A stretch of 58,072 nucleotides of DNA from Hydrogenoanaerobacterium saccharovorans (GCF_003814745.1 NZ_RKRD01000005.1:1-58072); one strand, 5' to 3'. Shown: positions 1 to 8,568, counted from the first letter of the stretch. The notes: generated by a model not told the origin, from the sequence alone. Made by a program: numbers and translations.

Positions 1-2081
1 ATAAACCCGCAGGCTACAAGCTGGATGAAGAGAAATCAACAGAACTTCCGTTTACCGTAACTTCATCGAACAATGTAATTAAGGTTTATTATGCAGGGGA
101 TTATACCCAAACCAAAGAGTTGAGCTACACCGTAGAGTACTACAAAGATGATGCTAAGGTTGATACTCTCACCGAAACCCAAACCGTTTGGATTAACGCA
201 GGGAATACAATAGATGTAAAACCTGTGGATACCTCCAACGACAAATACACCGGCTACAAGTTTGAGAAAACCAACCCCGAAACTCTACCGGAAACCATAG
301 CAAACGGCAGCGTTATCCAGGTGTACTATGTAAAAGATGACGCACAGACACTGCCATATACGGTTGAGTATTACAAGGATGAAGAAACAGCACCGTTTGA
401 AAGTAACGATAAGCTGACCGTACCGATGCATACCCCCACGGTCAACAGTGTAGTGTATGCAAATAAACCCGCAGGTTACAAGCTGGATGAAGAGAAATCA
501 ACAAAACTCCCATTTACAGTAACCTCGGCAAACAAGGTCATCAAGGTGTATTACATCAAGGATGATACTCAGAAACTTTCTTACAGCATAGAGTACTATT
601 ATGACGAAGAATTAGAGCCATTTGAAACATCTGAAAATACTGTTCTAAAATCTAATCCTATCGTTGAATTTGTACCCGATGCAGAAAGCTTGAAGAAAGG
701 ATTTACAAGAGACCGAATCGAACCCGATTTGCCTTTTGAAATTTCTGAAGAAAAGAACGTTATCAAGGTGTATTACAAAGAAATTCCCGACGGCAGCGTG
801 AGTATTCCTGTAACTCATGAGTACTTTACCAATGGCGATAAAGATGGCGTTCAAAACAGTGCTGAAGTTGCACTTACCATTCCATCGGATGGCTCAGAGT
901 TTAAGGTTGAACTTGCTAAAATGTTTGCCGAAAGAATGCGGAGTTTTAATGGTAGAAGCTATTCATTCTCTAAAATTGAAGTAAGAGGCACCTTAAAAGA
1001 AAAGCCAATCAATTCGTTGCTTGATGAATCCAAAACAGAAGCACCCGTAACGGAAGAACCTAAAGCTGAGGAGCCAAAACCGGAAGTTCCAGTAACGGAA
1101 GAACCTAAGGTTGAGGAGCCAAAACCGGAAGTTCCAGTAACGGAAGAGCCTAAGGTTGAGGAGCCAAAACCGGAAGTTCCAGTAACGGAAGAACCTAAAG
1201 TTGAAGAGCCAAAACCGGAAATTCCAGTAACGGAAGAGCCTAAAGCTGAGGAGCCCAAACCGGAAGTTCCAGTAACGGAAGAGCCTAAGGCTGAGGAGCC
1301 CAAACCGGAAGTTCCAGTAACGGAAGAGCCTAAAGTTGAAGAGCCAAAGCCGGAAGTTCCTGTAACGGAAGAGCCTAAAGCCGAAGAACCAAAGAGTGAC
1401 GAACAGAATGTTTCTCAATCTGTAATTGCTAAGACAGCTTCTCGCTCAAGGGCAGTTGTAGTGATGCAATTGTCAACAATAGATGGAATTGCTGCTCAAC
1501 TCGAAGCACTTGCCCAACAGGCAGCAGCTGCTGAAAAGCAAGACGCCGCACTAAATGAGGTACCATCTGTTCCGCAAGCAGGAGATAAAATTGAGACTCC
1601 TGCTCCGTCAAATGCAGAGTCTAAATCCGTTGAGCCAGCCACTGGTACAGATGCTGTTATCACAGAAGAAGCCTTATCTGATACCGAAACTCAGGTTCAA
1701 CCCAAAGCAGCAGAAGTTACTATTACAAAACCTAAAACAGTTTTGTATACCGATGATTTTGTTTATGACCCTGATTATGACTACGAGGTAATCATCACTT
1801 ACAAGCGTACTACCGGCGGCGGTGGCGGAGGCGGTAACAAAGACCGCGGTAACAATAATAACGATGATGATGACAATACCGTTATCATCGAAGATCCGGC
1901 TGTACCACTGGCACCATTACCGGACGGATTGGTTACTATAGTGGATCCTAAACTTCCTCTTGGCAACCTACCCAAATTTGGCGGCAGCTCCAGAGTGCTG
2001 GCTGTGTTCGGTTGCCTTGCTATCGTTGGTTCACTGGCGCTGAAACTGAAAAAAGACGATGAAGATTCTAACGAAAAATAA
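1..2081 (+). CDS. Repetitive surface protein, 5' end outside window
   Basis: The frame is open from base 3, and the residues before the TTG at 120 continue the same repeat, so the gene starts upstream of the window and the TTG is not a start. The visible part has about four tandem modules of roughly 70 residues, each opening with a YTVEYYKD-like strand and closing with a VIKVYY-like strand, similar in style to MucBP-type surface repeats. These are followed by a Pro/Glu/Lys repeat stalk, a low-complexity Ser/Thr/Ala region, a Gly7 run and an Asn/Asp-rich linker. The C-terminus has LPLGNLPKFGG, a hydrophobic helix and a Lys/Asp/Glu tail, the layout of a cell-wall sorting signal with Phe where LPXTG has Thr. 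It is likely a wall- or membrane-anchored surface protein, perhaps an adhesin; the ligand is unknown. Confidence 0.8.
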   Translation, partial: KPAGYKLDEEKSTELPFTVTSSNNVIKVYYAGDYTQTKELSYTVEYYKDDAKVDTLTETQTVWINAGNTIDVKPVDTSNDKYTGYKFEKTNPETLPETIANGSVIQVYYVKDDAQTLPYTVEYYKDEETAPFESNDKLTVPMHTPTVNSVVYANKPAGYKLDEEKSTKLPFTVTSANKVIKVYYIKDDTQKLSYSIEYYYDEELEPFETSENTVLKSNPIVEFVPDAESLKKGFTRDRIEPDLPFEISEEKNVIKVYYKEIPDGSVSIPVTHEYFTNGDKDGVQNSAEVALTIPSDGSEFKVELAKMFAERMRSFNGRSYSFSKIEVRGTLKEKPINSLLDESKTEAPVTEEPKAEEPKPEVPVTEEPKVEEPKPEVPVTEEPKVEEPKPEVPVTEEPKVEEPKPEIPVTEEPKAEEPKPEVPVTEEPKAEEPKPEVPVTEEPKVEEPKPEVPVTEEPKAEEPKSDEQNVSQSVIAKTASRSRAVVVMQLSTIDGIAAQLEALAQQAAAAEKQDAALNEVPSVPQAGDKIETPAPSNAESKSVEPATGTDAVITEEALSDTETQVQPKAAEVTITKPKTVLYTDDFVYDPDYDYEVIITYKRTTGGGGGGGNKDRGNNNNDDDDNTVIIEDPAVPLAPLPDGLVTIVDPKLPLGNLPKFGGSSRVLAVFGCLAIVGSLALKLKKDDEDSNEK
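1041..1400 (+). repeat. Eight tandem 45-bp repeats encoding a PE/K stalk
   Basis: Eight in-frame 45-bp units encode variants of VPVTEEPKAEEPKPE; the Ala/Val at position 9 and the first residue vary. The units are nearly identical in DNA, which makes copy number prone to slippage. The array is coding and probably forms an extended rod that lifts the N-terminal modules away from the envelope. Confidence 0.93.
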
Positions 2082-2117
2082 GCTGTAATCTCATCAACTG
2101 CAAACAAATCTATAAGC

Positions 2118-2160
2118 AAAGAGCTGTTTCACAAGTTAAATTGTGAGGCAGCTCTTTTTT
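2118..2160 (+). terminator. Rho-independent terminator of the surface protein gene
   Basis: An imperfect inverted repeat (AAAGAGCTG...CAGCTCTTT arms, extended by TTTCACA/TGTGA) is followed by a run of T. It lies 37 bases after the stop codon. Confidence 0.85.
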
Positions 2161-2211
2161 ATGCTTTGCTTTTATATTCTTGTGGTGCAATACTGTTTAT
2201 GGTAACATTAA

Positions 2212-2241
2212 TTGACAAAACGATTTATAATGTGCTAAAAT
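2212..2241 (+). promoter_or_regulatory. Sigma-A promoter of the thiamine operon
   Basis: TTGACA at 2212-2217 and TAAAAT at 2236-2241 are separated by 18 bp, placing the transcript start a few bases before the riboswitch. Confidence 0.75.
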
Positions 2242-2254
2242 AATAGAAACTAAA

Positions 2255-2345
2255 TATTGGGGAGCTTGTATAGCAGGCTGAGAGGAAGTAATCGAACTTC
2301 GACCCTTAAACCTGATTTGGATAATGCCAACGTAGGGAAGATACT
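2255..2345 (+). ncRNA. TPP riboswitch (THI element)
   Basis: The conserved blocks occur in order: GGGGAGC at 2259, GGCTGAGA at about 2277, GACCCTT, AACCTGAT and GGATAATGCCAACGTAGGGA. These are the signature of the thiamine-pyrophosphate aptamer. It is followed directly by an intrinsic terminator and then by thiamine transport and salvage genes, so ligand binding should reduce expression of the operon by early termination. Confidence 0.97.
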
Positions 2346-2353
2346 GCTTTATC

Positions 2354-2390
2354 AGCGGAGAACCTTATATTGGTTCTCCGCTATTTTTTT
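2354..2390 (+). terminator. Riboswitch expression-platform terminator
   Basis: An 11-bp perfect stem (AGCGGAGAACC / GGTTCTCCGCT) with a 7-base loop is followed by eight T. It sits between the TPP aptamer and the first gene, as expected for TPP-dependent transcription termination. Confidence 0.93.
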
Positions 2391-2407
2391 TGAAAGAGAT
2401 GGATAAA

Positions 2408-2923
2408 ATGAAAAATCTGAACAAACTTGCTCTGGCAGGGATACTAATTGCAGTGGGTGTTGTATGCTCTCCAATTTCTGTCCCGATAGGTGCTGCAAAA
2501 TGCTTTCCGGTCCAGCACATAATCAACGTGGTGGCGTCGGTTTTGTTAGGGCCGACTTATGCCGTAACGATGGCATTTATTACTTCATTTATTCGTGTGG
2601 TTACAGGTACGGGCACACTTTTGGCTTTCCCGGGCAGCATGGTAGGTGCACTGTGCGGTGGGTTGTTGTATAAGTACAGTAGTAAACTTGTTTTTGCGGT
2701 AACTGGCGAAATAATCGGCACAGGAGTATTGGGAGCAATAGCAGCTTACCCTATTGCCGTATGGCTTATGGGGCGCAACGCTGCAATTTTGGGGTTTGTT
2801 GTACCGTTTTTAATTAGTACGGCAGTGGGCTCGTCCGCTGCTGTTATCATTATTCAAGCACTTAAAAAAGCTGGAGTACTAAAAATTAAAACAAGAAAAG
2901 AAGGCGAACACGTAGGCTCATAA
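2408..2923 (+). CDS. thiW: ThiW, thiazole-specific ECF transporter S component
   Basis: This 171-residue, very hydrophobic protein (about five membrane segments) has the ThiW family features, including the early PIGAAKCFPVQH motif. ThiW is the predicted substrate-binding (S) subunit of an energy-coupling-factor importer for hydroxyethylthiazole; the EcfA/A'/T module is not in the window and would be shared. ATG 2408 is chosen because AAAGAG lies about nine bases upstream; TTG 2390 and ATG 2399 fall in or before that site. It is the first gene under the TPP riboswitch. Confidence 0.9.
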   Translation: MKNLNKLALAGILIAVGVVCSPISVPIGAAKCFPVQHIINVVASVLLGPTYAVTMAFITSFIRVVTGTGTLLAFPGSMVGALCGGLLYKYSSKLVFAVTGEIIGTGVLGAIAAYPIAVWLMGRNAAILGFVVPFLISTAVGSSAAVIIIQALKKAGVLKIKTRKEGEHVGS

Positions 2924-2968
2924 AACCAATTGGCATAGTAATTTATTATTTTTTGGGAGTGTAAAATC

Positions 2969-4174
2969 ATGAAAAAAGGTGAAACCTCAATTCTCAGCAA
3001 TGGGCTGATTTGGTTTGGAGCAGCAGTTTCTATTGCTGAAATATTAACCGGAACATTGCTGGCACCTTTGGGCTTTGCAAAGGGTATTGCGGCAATATTG
3101 CTGGGGCATGCAATAGGTTGTATCCTACTTTATTTTGCAGGGTTGATAGGTGCAAAAAGCAAAAAAAGTGCCATGGAAACTGTAAAAATGTCATTCGGCA
3201 GCAAAGGTGCACTGCTTTTTTCGGTGCTCAATGTTCTTCAGCTGGTAGGGTGGACAGCCGTTATGATTATTGGCGGAGCAAGAGCAACCGGGGTGATTGC
3301 CAACCCGGTTTTACATACACAAGGTGAAGCACTATGGTGTGTTTTGATTGGTGTGTTGATTATTGTATGGATTTTGATAGGCATCAGTAACCTTGGCAAA
3401 ATCAATGCAATTACCATGAGTGCTCTTTTTCTCATGACAATTGTTATGAGCATGGTTGTATTTCGCGGCGGCACAACATTTGCCCCATTTGGAGAGATGA
3501 GCTTTGGCGCAGCGGTAGAGCTCTCGGTTGCTATGCCGCTTTCTTGGCTGCCATTGATCTCAGACTATACCCAATACGCACAACAGCCTAAAGCTGCTAC
3601 GGCGGTAAGTGCTGTGGTATACTTTTTTACGAGCTGCTGGATGTACATCATCGGTTTGGGTGCCGCAATCTTTACAGCACAATCGGATGTTGCATTGATA
3701 ATGATGCAGGCGGGGTTGGGTGTGATTGGTGCACTGATTATTATTTTTTCAACTGTAACCACTACTTTTTTGGATGCTTATTCTGCAGGTATAAGTTTTG
3801 GCACTATAACAAAAAAAGTAAGCGAAAAATGGGCCGCTGTGGCAGTTTGCATTATTGGTACACTGTTGGCGATTTTTACGCCGATAGAGCAGTATGAGAA
3901 CTTCTTATATCTCATCGGGTCTGTATTTGCTCCTATGGTTGCCATCTTAATTGCCGACTATTTTATACTAAAAAAAGACCGCTCAAGCCGACCCGTGGAT
4001 AGTACAAATCTTATTCTATGGGGTATCGGTTTTGTTGTTTACCGCCTATTCATGTCTATAAACACTGTTTTGGGCAATACATTGCCTGTAATGATAATTA
4101 CTGCAATATTATGTATTCTAGTAAATGGAGGGAAAAGCTATGTTCAGCACAATTTTAAAAAATGTAAAGATTAA
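2969..4174 (+). CDS. cytX: CytX, hydroxymethylpyrimidine permease (NCS1 family)
   Basis: This 401-residue protein with about 12 hydrophobic segments resembles the cytosine/purine NCS1 permeases, specifically the CytX group found under TPP riboswitches. Its predicted role is import of the pyrimidine half of thiamine (HMP) across the cytoplasmic membrane. GGGAG lies ten bases before the ATG. Its end overlaps the start of thiM by 35 bases, which suggests translational coupling. Function is assigned from family and context; transport specificity is inferred. Confidence 0.88.
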   Translation: MKKGETSILSNGLIWFGAAVSIAEILTGTLLAPLGFAKGIAAILLGHAIGCILLYFAGLIGAKSKKSAMETVKMSFGSKGALLFSVLNVLQLVGWTAVMIIGGARATGVIANPVLHTQGEALWCVLIGVLIIVWILIGISNLGKINAITMSALFLMTIVMSMVVFRGGTTFAPFGEMSFGAAVELSVAMPLSWLPLISDYTQYAQQPKAATAVSAVVYFFTSCWMYIIGLGAAIFTAQSDVALIMMQAGLGVIGALIIIFSTVTTTFLDAYSAGISFGTITKKVSEKWAAVAVCIIGTLLAIFTPIEQYENFLYLIGSVFAPMVAILIADYFILKKDRSSRPVDSTNLILWGIGFVVYRLFMSINTVLGNTLPVMIITAILCILVNGGKSYVQHNFKKCKD

Positions 4175-4964
4175 AACGCCTTTGGTGCACTGCATTACAA
4201 ATTACGTTACCGTTAACGATTGTGCAAATATCTTGTTGGCATGCGGTGGCTCTCCGATTATGGCAGACGATGAAGATGAGGTAGAAGAAATTACCTCCAT
4301 CTGTAATGCACTCGTCATCAACATCGGTACGCTGAATAAAAGAAGCATTCAGTCTATGATGAAAGCAGGCATAAAGGCAAATGAAATGAACCACCCTGTT
4401 ATTCTTGACCCTGTTGGTGCCGGGGCATCTGCCTTGCGTACTTCTACCACGTTTCAGCTCATGGATAAAATAAAGTTTTCGGTTATTCGCGGGAATATAT
4501 CTGAAATTAAAACAGTAGCACAGGGCAGCGGTACAACCAAAGGGGTAGATGCTGACATCAGTGATGCCATTACAGATGCAAATTTAGACGAAGCCATTAC
4601 TTACGCAAAGCAACTGAGCGCAAAAACAGGTGCTGTAATTGCCATTACGGGCGCGATAGATATAGTGGCAGACAGCAGTAAGGCATATGTTATCCGTAAC
4701 GGAAATGCAATGATGTCGAAAGTTACCGGTACAGGCTGTATGCTTACTGCCGTGATAGCGGCATTTTGCGCAGCAAACCCCGCGCAGCTTACAGAAGCAG
4801 TGGCTGCCGCGGTGAGTGCAATGGGCTTATGCGGAGAATTAGCATACAGTCGGCTGCTGAATAATGGAGGAGGGACGTCCACTTATCGCAGTTATATCAT
4901 AGATGAGATGAGCAAAATGGACGAAACTATCTTAGAAAGAGGGATGAAAATTGAGAGTCGATAA
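4140..4964 (+). CDS. thiM: Hydroxyethylthiazole kinase
   Basis: ThiM (EC 2.7.1.50) phosphorylates salvaged 4-methyl-5-hydroxyethylthiazole with ATP. The 274-residue protein has the family's N-terminal PLVHCITNYV and GGSPIMADD motifs, DPVGAGAS, RGNISEI, and VTGTGCMLTA, with the conserved Cys of the kinase active site. ATG 4140 is preceded by GGAGG at 4127-4131; the in-frame ATG 4125 lies just ahead of this site and is unlikely. The start lies inside the end of cytX and the stop lies beyond the start of thiE, so the genes are tightly coupled. Confidence 0.95.
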   Translation: MFSTILKNVKIKTPLVHCITNYVTVNDCANILLACGGSPIMADDEDEVEEITSICNALVINIGTLNKRSIQSMMKAGIKANEMNHPVILDPVGAGASALRTSTTFQLMDKIKFSVIRGNISEIKTVAQGSGTTKGVDADISDAITDANLDEAITYAKQLSAKTGAVIAITGAIDIVADSSKAYVIRNGNAMMSKVTGTGCMLTAVIAAFCAANPAQLTEAVAAAVSAMGLCGELAYSRLLNNGGGTSTYRSYIIDEMSKMDETILERGMKIESR

Positions 4965-5592
4965 ATCTTCCATGCTGCTTTACGCGGTAACTGACCGCAC
5001 GTGGTTGGGCAGAAGTACTTTGTCTTCGCAGGTAGAAGAATCAATCAAGGCTGGTGTTACTTTTGTGCAGTTGCGCGAAAAGCAACTTGATTTTGATGCA
5101 TTTGTGGCACAAGCAAAAGAAATCAAATCGGTAACCGATCGGTATCGTATTCCTTTTGTAATCAACGATAATATTGAAGTGGCGCTTGCCTGCAATGCAG
5201 ATGGAGTGCATGTAGGGCAAGGGGATTTATCTGCCTCTGCTGCGCGCAAAAAATTGGGTGAGCAGAAAATCTTGGGTGTTTCTGTTCAAACAGTGCAGCA
5301 AGCGATAGCAGCAGAACAAAGCGGAGCGGATTATCTGGGGGTGGGTGCTGTATTTTCTACTTCCACCAAGATGGATGCAGATGCAGTATCTTTTGAAACA
5401 TTAAAAAAGATTTGTTCGGCGGTTTCTATCCCTGTGGTTGCCATAGGCGGGATAAACAAAGACAACATTTTGCAGCTCTCCGGCAGCGGAATTGACGGAA
5501 TAGCCGTTGTTTCGGCAATTTTTGCACAGCCTGACATTACTGTTGCAACAGCTGAATTGCATCAACTGGCACAGAAGATGGTAAATATATAA
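4951..5592 (+). CDS. thiE: Thiamine-phosphate synthase
   Basis: ThiE (EC 2.5.1.3) joins HMP-pyrophosphate and thiazole phosphate to give thiamine phosphate. The 213-residue TIM barrel shows YAVTDRTWLG, the pyrophosphate-binding VQLREK, INDN, GVHVGQGD, a STSTK motif and the AIGGI phosphate loop. The start is TTG 4951, supported by AAAGAGGG seven bases upstream and by overlap of 14 bases with thiM; the next ATG (4972) has no ribosome binding site. It is the last gene of the riboswitch operon. No thiD is present to make HMP-PP, so this kinase must be encoded elsewhere. Confidence 0.95.
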   Translation: MRVDKSSMLLYAVTDRTWLGRSTLSSQVEESIKAGVTFVQLREKQLDFDAFVAQAKEIKSVTDRYRIPFVINDNIEVALACNADGVHVGQGDLSASAARKKLGEQKILGVSVQTVQQAIAAEQSGADYLGVGAVFSTSTKMDADAVSFETLKKICSAVSIPVVAIGGINKDNILQLSGSGIDGIAVVSAIFAQPDITVATAELHQLAQKMVNI

Positions 5593-5610
5593 TTAACCTT
5601 GTAAGTATAA

Positions 5611-5649
5611 GAACCGGAGACGCAAAGTTCAGTGTCTCCGGTTCAATTT
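5611..5649 (+). terminator. Terminator of the thiamine operon
   Basis: An 11-bp perfect stem (GAACCGGAGAC / GTCTCCGGTTC) lies 18 bases after the thiE stop. The following tract is AT-rich but not a pure T-run. Confidence 0.75.
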
Positions 5650-5898
5650 ATGTTGACGGTATCTACAAAATGTAATTCTCAGGAAATAATATATTCCTCA
5701 GGAAATTAATTTAGCGATATATTGCTAAGCCAACTTAAAAAATAGATTTACTGCTTAATCAACTGCTACTACTATAAAAAGCCCGATGTGAGATATTTCA
5801 TCTCGGTTACAAAGGTATAACGCCTAAAGACCAAGCGATTATAAAGCCCCTTCAAACAATACTGCAAACAGTAAAATGATGTTAATGGCAGTTTAAAG
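5650..5898. other. Non-coding spacer
   Basis: This AT-rich stretch between the thiE terminator and the next promoter has no ORF with a ribosome binding site. A short repeat, TCAGGAAAT, occurs twice around 5689-5707. Nothing further is recognised. Confidence 0.5.
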
Positions 5899-5928
5899 TT
5901 GACCTAAGTTTGAAAACAATAGTATAAT
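5899..5928 (+). promoter_or_regulatory. Promoter of the radical SAM gene
   Basis: TTGACC at 5899-5904 and a consensus TATAAT at 5923-5928 are spaced by 18 bp. AAGGAG precedes the downstream ATG at 5964. Confidence 0.75.
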
Positions 5929-5963
5929 AGGGTAAAGGATGTAGAAAAAGAAGGAGATTTGTC

Positions 5964-7079
5964 ATGCCCCCTTTACACTTATTGATAAAGCCTGCGTCAG
6001 GGAATTGTAATATGCGGTGCAACTATTGTTTTTATGCAGATATTACAGAAAACAGAGAAGTTGCGTCTTACGGAATAATGAACCTCTCTACATTAGAGAA
6101 CATAGTAAAAAAGACTTTGTCGGCTGCTTCAATGGAATGCACTTTTGCCTTTCAGGGTGGCGAACCGACGCTTGCAGGTCTTGATTTTTATAAGAAGTTG
6201 ATTGAATTCGAACAAAAATACAATACCAAGAATCTTACCATACATCATGCCATACAAACCAATGGCTATGTTATTGACCGTGAATGGGCACAATTTTTGG
6301 CGGAACATCGTTTTTTGGTTGGGCTTTCTTTGGATGGAATTAAGGATACTCATGATTTGTACCGTATGGATAATGCCCAGAAGGGCACTTTTTCCAAAAC
6401 AATGCATGCGGCTCAGTTGTTCGACACCTATGGGGTGGAATACAATATCCTTACGGTAGTAGCCAAACAGCTTGCAAAAAATATTAGAAAAGTATATGCT
6501 TTTTATAAAAGAAATCATTTTATATATCAGCAGTATATCCCTTGTCTTGACCCCATTGGCGAACAGCGGGGGGGGCATGATTACTCGCTTACTCCGAAGT
6601 TATACGGTGAATTTTTGATGAATTTGTTTGACCTGTGGTATAGGGATATGATGCAGGGTGAAAAGGTTTCTATCAGATATTTTGATAACCTTATATCTAT
6701 GTTGTGGGGTTACCCCCCCGAAAGCTGCAGTATGTGGGGGCAGTGCAGCAGGCAAAATGTTGTAGAATCAGACGGAGAGGTTTACCCATGCGATTTTTAT
6801 GTGCTGGATGAATATAAGTTGGGGAACCTCAACAACAGCGATTTTGCGCAGATCAATGATTGCAGAGAGGGGATTGGATTTATTAATCAATCCCTTTCCA
6901 TAGCAACTGAATGCAGCGAATGTCAATGGTATCCGCTTTGCCGCGGAGGATGCCGAAGAGACCGCGACTACATTGAAAACGGCGCATTGGCTCTCAACTT
7001 TTTTTGCGAATCTTATAAGATGTTTTTTAATTACGCGTACGACCGATTGAAAGAAATCGCACTAAAATACAGCAAATAA
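5964..7079 (+). CDS. Anaerobic sulfatase-maturase-like radical SAM/SPASM enzyme
   Basis: The 371-residue protein has the radical SAM cluster motif C15-x3-C19-x2-C22 (CNMRCNYC), followed by the FQGGEPTL and LSLDG motifs of the anSME group. A C-terminal Cys-rich SPASM region (C..GQCSR, YPCDF, CSECQWYPLCRGGC, FFCESY) would bind two extra 4Fe-4S clusters. Known members oxidise an active-site Cys or Ser of sulfatases to formylglycine in the cytoplasm. It has its own promoter and AAGGAG site and stands alone; no sulfatase gene is in the window, so the client protein is elsewhere or different. Family assignment is firm and substrate inferred. Confidence 0.88.
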   Translation: MPPLHLLIKPASGNCNMRCNYCFYADITENREVASYGIMNLSTLENIVKKTLSAASMECTFAFQGGEPTLAGLDFYKKLIEFEQKYNTKNLTIHHAIQTNGYVIDREWAQFLAEHRFLVGLSLDGIKDTHDLYRMDNAQKGTFSKTMHAAQLFDTYGVEYNILTVVAKQLAKNIRKVYAFYKRNHFIYQQYIPCLDPIGEQRGGHDYSLTPKLYGEFLMNLFDLWYRDMMQGEKVSIRYFDNLISMLWGYPPESCSMWGQCSRQNVVESDGEVYPCDFYVLDEYKLGNLNNSDFAQINDCREGIGFINQSLSIATECSECQWYPLCRGGCRRDRDYIENGALALNFFCESYKMFFNYAYDRLKEIALKYSK

Positions 7080-7226
7080 AACAAATATCATTGTCCCCAA
7101 GCATTTACAGTACATTTGCTCTATATGTTGTTTTTAAACATAAAACACAACCAAAACTTGTTTATTGCATAACGCAAAAATAATAGATTACAATAATAGC
7201 AAGTACTATGCGGCAAATGTAATTTA

Positions 7227-7235
7227 TGCTATACT
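7227..7235 (+). promoter_or_regulatory. Extended -10 promoter
   Basis: TGC followed by TATACT (7230-7235) forms an extended -10 element about 22 bases before the start of the small membrane protein gene; no good -35 is visible. Confidence 0.5.
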
Positions 7236-7256
7236 AAAATAAAAAGGGGCATTGGT

Positions 7257-7487
7257 ATGAAACGCTTGATTGGCTATGCAGAAGAGTATTTAAAAATAGC
7301 AAACTGGAAAGATATTGCACTTTTAAAAATTTGCCTTTATGCAGCAGGCATTATGATGGGGATGGCATTGCCTAAAAAGTTCCATAAACCTGCCGCATTT
7401 ATTACAACAACAGTTTTTACCGCCACCTATATTCCTTTGGTTTTGAAGTTTTTAAACGTTGTAGGCTCTCACGATTTAAAAAATTGA
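7257..7487 (+). CDS. Small membrane protein, unknown function
   Basis: This 76-residue protein has an N-terminal amphipathic stretch with a WKDIALLK motif, a hydrophobic segment around residues 26-40 and a second at about 48-66. Similar short clostridial and bacillary proteins are often labelled permease of phosphate ABC transporter, but the length and topology do not support a permease function. AAGGGG lies before the ATG, and a terminator follows, so it is a monocistronic gene. The role is unknown. Confidence 0.75.
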   Translation: MKRLIGYAEEYLKIANWKDIALLKICLYAAGIMMGMALPKKFHKPAAFITTTVFTATYIPLVLKFLNVVGSHDLKN

Positions 7488-7508
7488 ATGATTCACCAAG
7501 GTTTCCCA

Positions 7509-7547
7509 TCCTCGCTTTTTTGTGCACAAAAGGCGAGGACTGTTTTT
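7509..7547 (+). terminator. Terminator
   Basis: TCCTCGC (7509-7515) pairs with GCGAGGA (7533-7539), with extra T/A pairing inside (TTTTGTGCACAAAA), followed by a T-rich tract. Confidence 0.85.
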
Positions 7548-7584
7548 TGTTAAAATGGTAGCATAAATACAAGGAGATGATGGC

Positions 7585-8445
7585 ATGGAATGGCTAGACC
7601 AATTGAACGACGCGCTTGATTACATGGAGCAAAATCTACAAGGTGAAATTGACTATCATCAGGCGGCAAAGCTTGCGTGCTGCTCGGTATTTCACTTTCA
7701 GCGTATGTTCTCGTACATTGCAGGGGTGCCGTTATCGGAGTATATTCGGCGCAGACGTATGACGGCAGCGGCATTCGATTTGCAAAACGGTGAAAGAGTA
7801 CTGGATGTAGCACTCAAATACGGCTACAATTCACCAACCTCATTTAACCGTGCATTTCAAAGCATCCATGGGATATCGCCGTCAACTGCGCAAAAACAGG
7901 GCGTTGGTCTCAAAGCGTTTCCGCGCATCAGCTTCAAAATTACCATTAAAGGAGAAGCAGAAATGGATTACCGCATCGAAAAAAAAGAGGCATTTCGGGT
8001 AGTTGGCGTAAAAACGCCGATGGAAAAGGATGTAGAAAAAAATTTCACGACTATCCCCCAATTTTGGCAACAGGTTAGCGAGCAGGGGAAAATTCCGCAG
8101 CTTTGCGAGCTGATGAACAGCCAGCCTATGGGGATAATGGGGCTTAGCGCTTGTATGGATGCAGACGAAAACTGGGAATATTATATTGCCGTATCCAGCA
8201 ATAAAAAAGCTGTAGAGGGTTTGTCTGAGTACACAATTCCTGCAAAAACATGGGCAATCTTTTCGGGGGAAGGGGCAATGCCGCTTGCGATACAGGAACT
8301 TGAAAAACGTATTATTACAGAATGGCTGCCTACCTCCGGGTATGAGTATGCAGATGCGCCCGACATTGAATTGTACCTAAATGCAGACCCCGCCAATGCA
8401 AAATTTGAGGTGTGGGTGCCCGTTCAAAAGAAAGCTAAAAATTAG
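7585..8445 (+). CDS. AraC-family regulator with GyrI-like effector domain
   Basis: This 286-residue protein has two helix-turn-helix motifs in the first ~105 residues (ending in the FNRAFQSIHGISPS signature) and a C-terminal domain from about residue 125 that matches the GyrI-like/AraC effector-binding fold (MDYRIEKKEAFRVVGVKTPM opening). Such proteins, like the Rob/SoxS-type and BmrR-type regulators, often bind small hydrophobic molecules and control drug response. AAGGAGATG precedes the start. The following module of an antibiotic exporter is convergent, so a link is possible but not shown. Confidence 0.88.
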   Translation: MEWLDQLNDALDYMEQNLQGEIDYHQAAKLACCSVFHFQRMFSYIAGVPLSEYIRRRRMTAAAFDLQNGERVLDVALKYGYNSPTSFNRAFQSIHGISPSTAQKQGVGLKAFPRISFKITIKGEAEMDYRIEKKEAFRVVGVKTPMEKDVEKNFTTIPQFWQQVSEQGKIPQLCELMNSQPMGIMGLSACMDADENWEYYIAVSSNKKAVEGLSEYTIPAKTWAIFSGEGAMPLAIQELEKRIITEWLPTSGYEYADAPDIELYLNADPANAKFEVWVPVQKKAKN

Positions 8446-8498
8446 CCCAAAAGTACTGTATTCTATTTTTAATTGAATTGTTTTTTATGGTATAATTA

Positions 8499-8543
8499 AA
8501 ATGCACCTTCTGTGAGTAATTTTACTGCTCAGAAGGTGCATTT
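8499..8543. terminator. Bidirectional terminator between convergent genes
   Basis: AAATGCACCTTCTG pairs with CAGAAGGTGCATTT across a 17-base loop. The A/T flanks provide a T-tract on both strands, so it can end both the AraC gene and the minus-strand exporter operon. Confidence 0.85.
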
Positions 8544-8568
8544 GTATTTTAGATTATTCTGTTGTTTT

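Noticed and set aside
1041..1400. CRISPR-like regular repeats
   Set aside because: The units are contiguous without unique spacers and encode protein, so this is not a CRISPR array.
959..1418. Repetitive minus-strand frames opposite the surface protein stalk
   Set aside because: They mirror the 45-bp coding repeats; their low-complexity translation is an artefact.
5690..5710. Short repeat and palindrome-like sequence in the spacer
   Set aside because: Only nine bases repeat and the region is AT-rich; this can arise by chance.
7257..7487. Phosphate ABC permease annotation for the 76-residue protein
   Set aside because: The protein is too short and has only two hydrophobic segments; no transporter partner is near.
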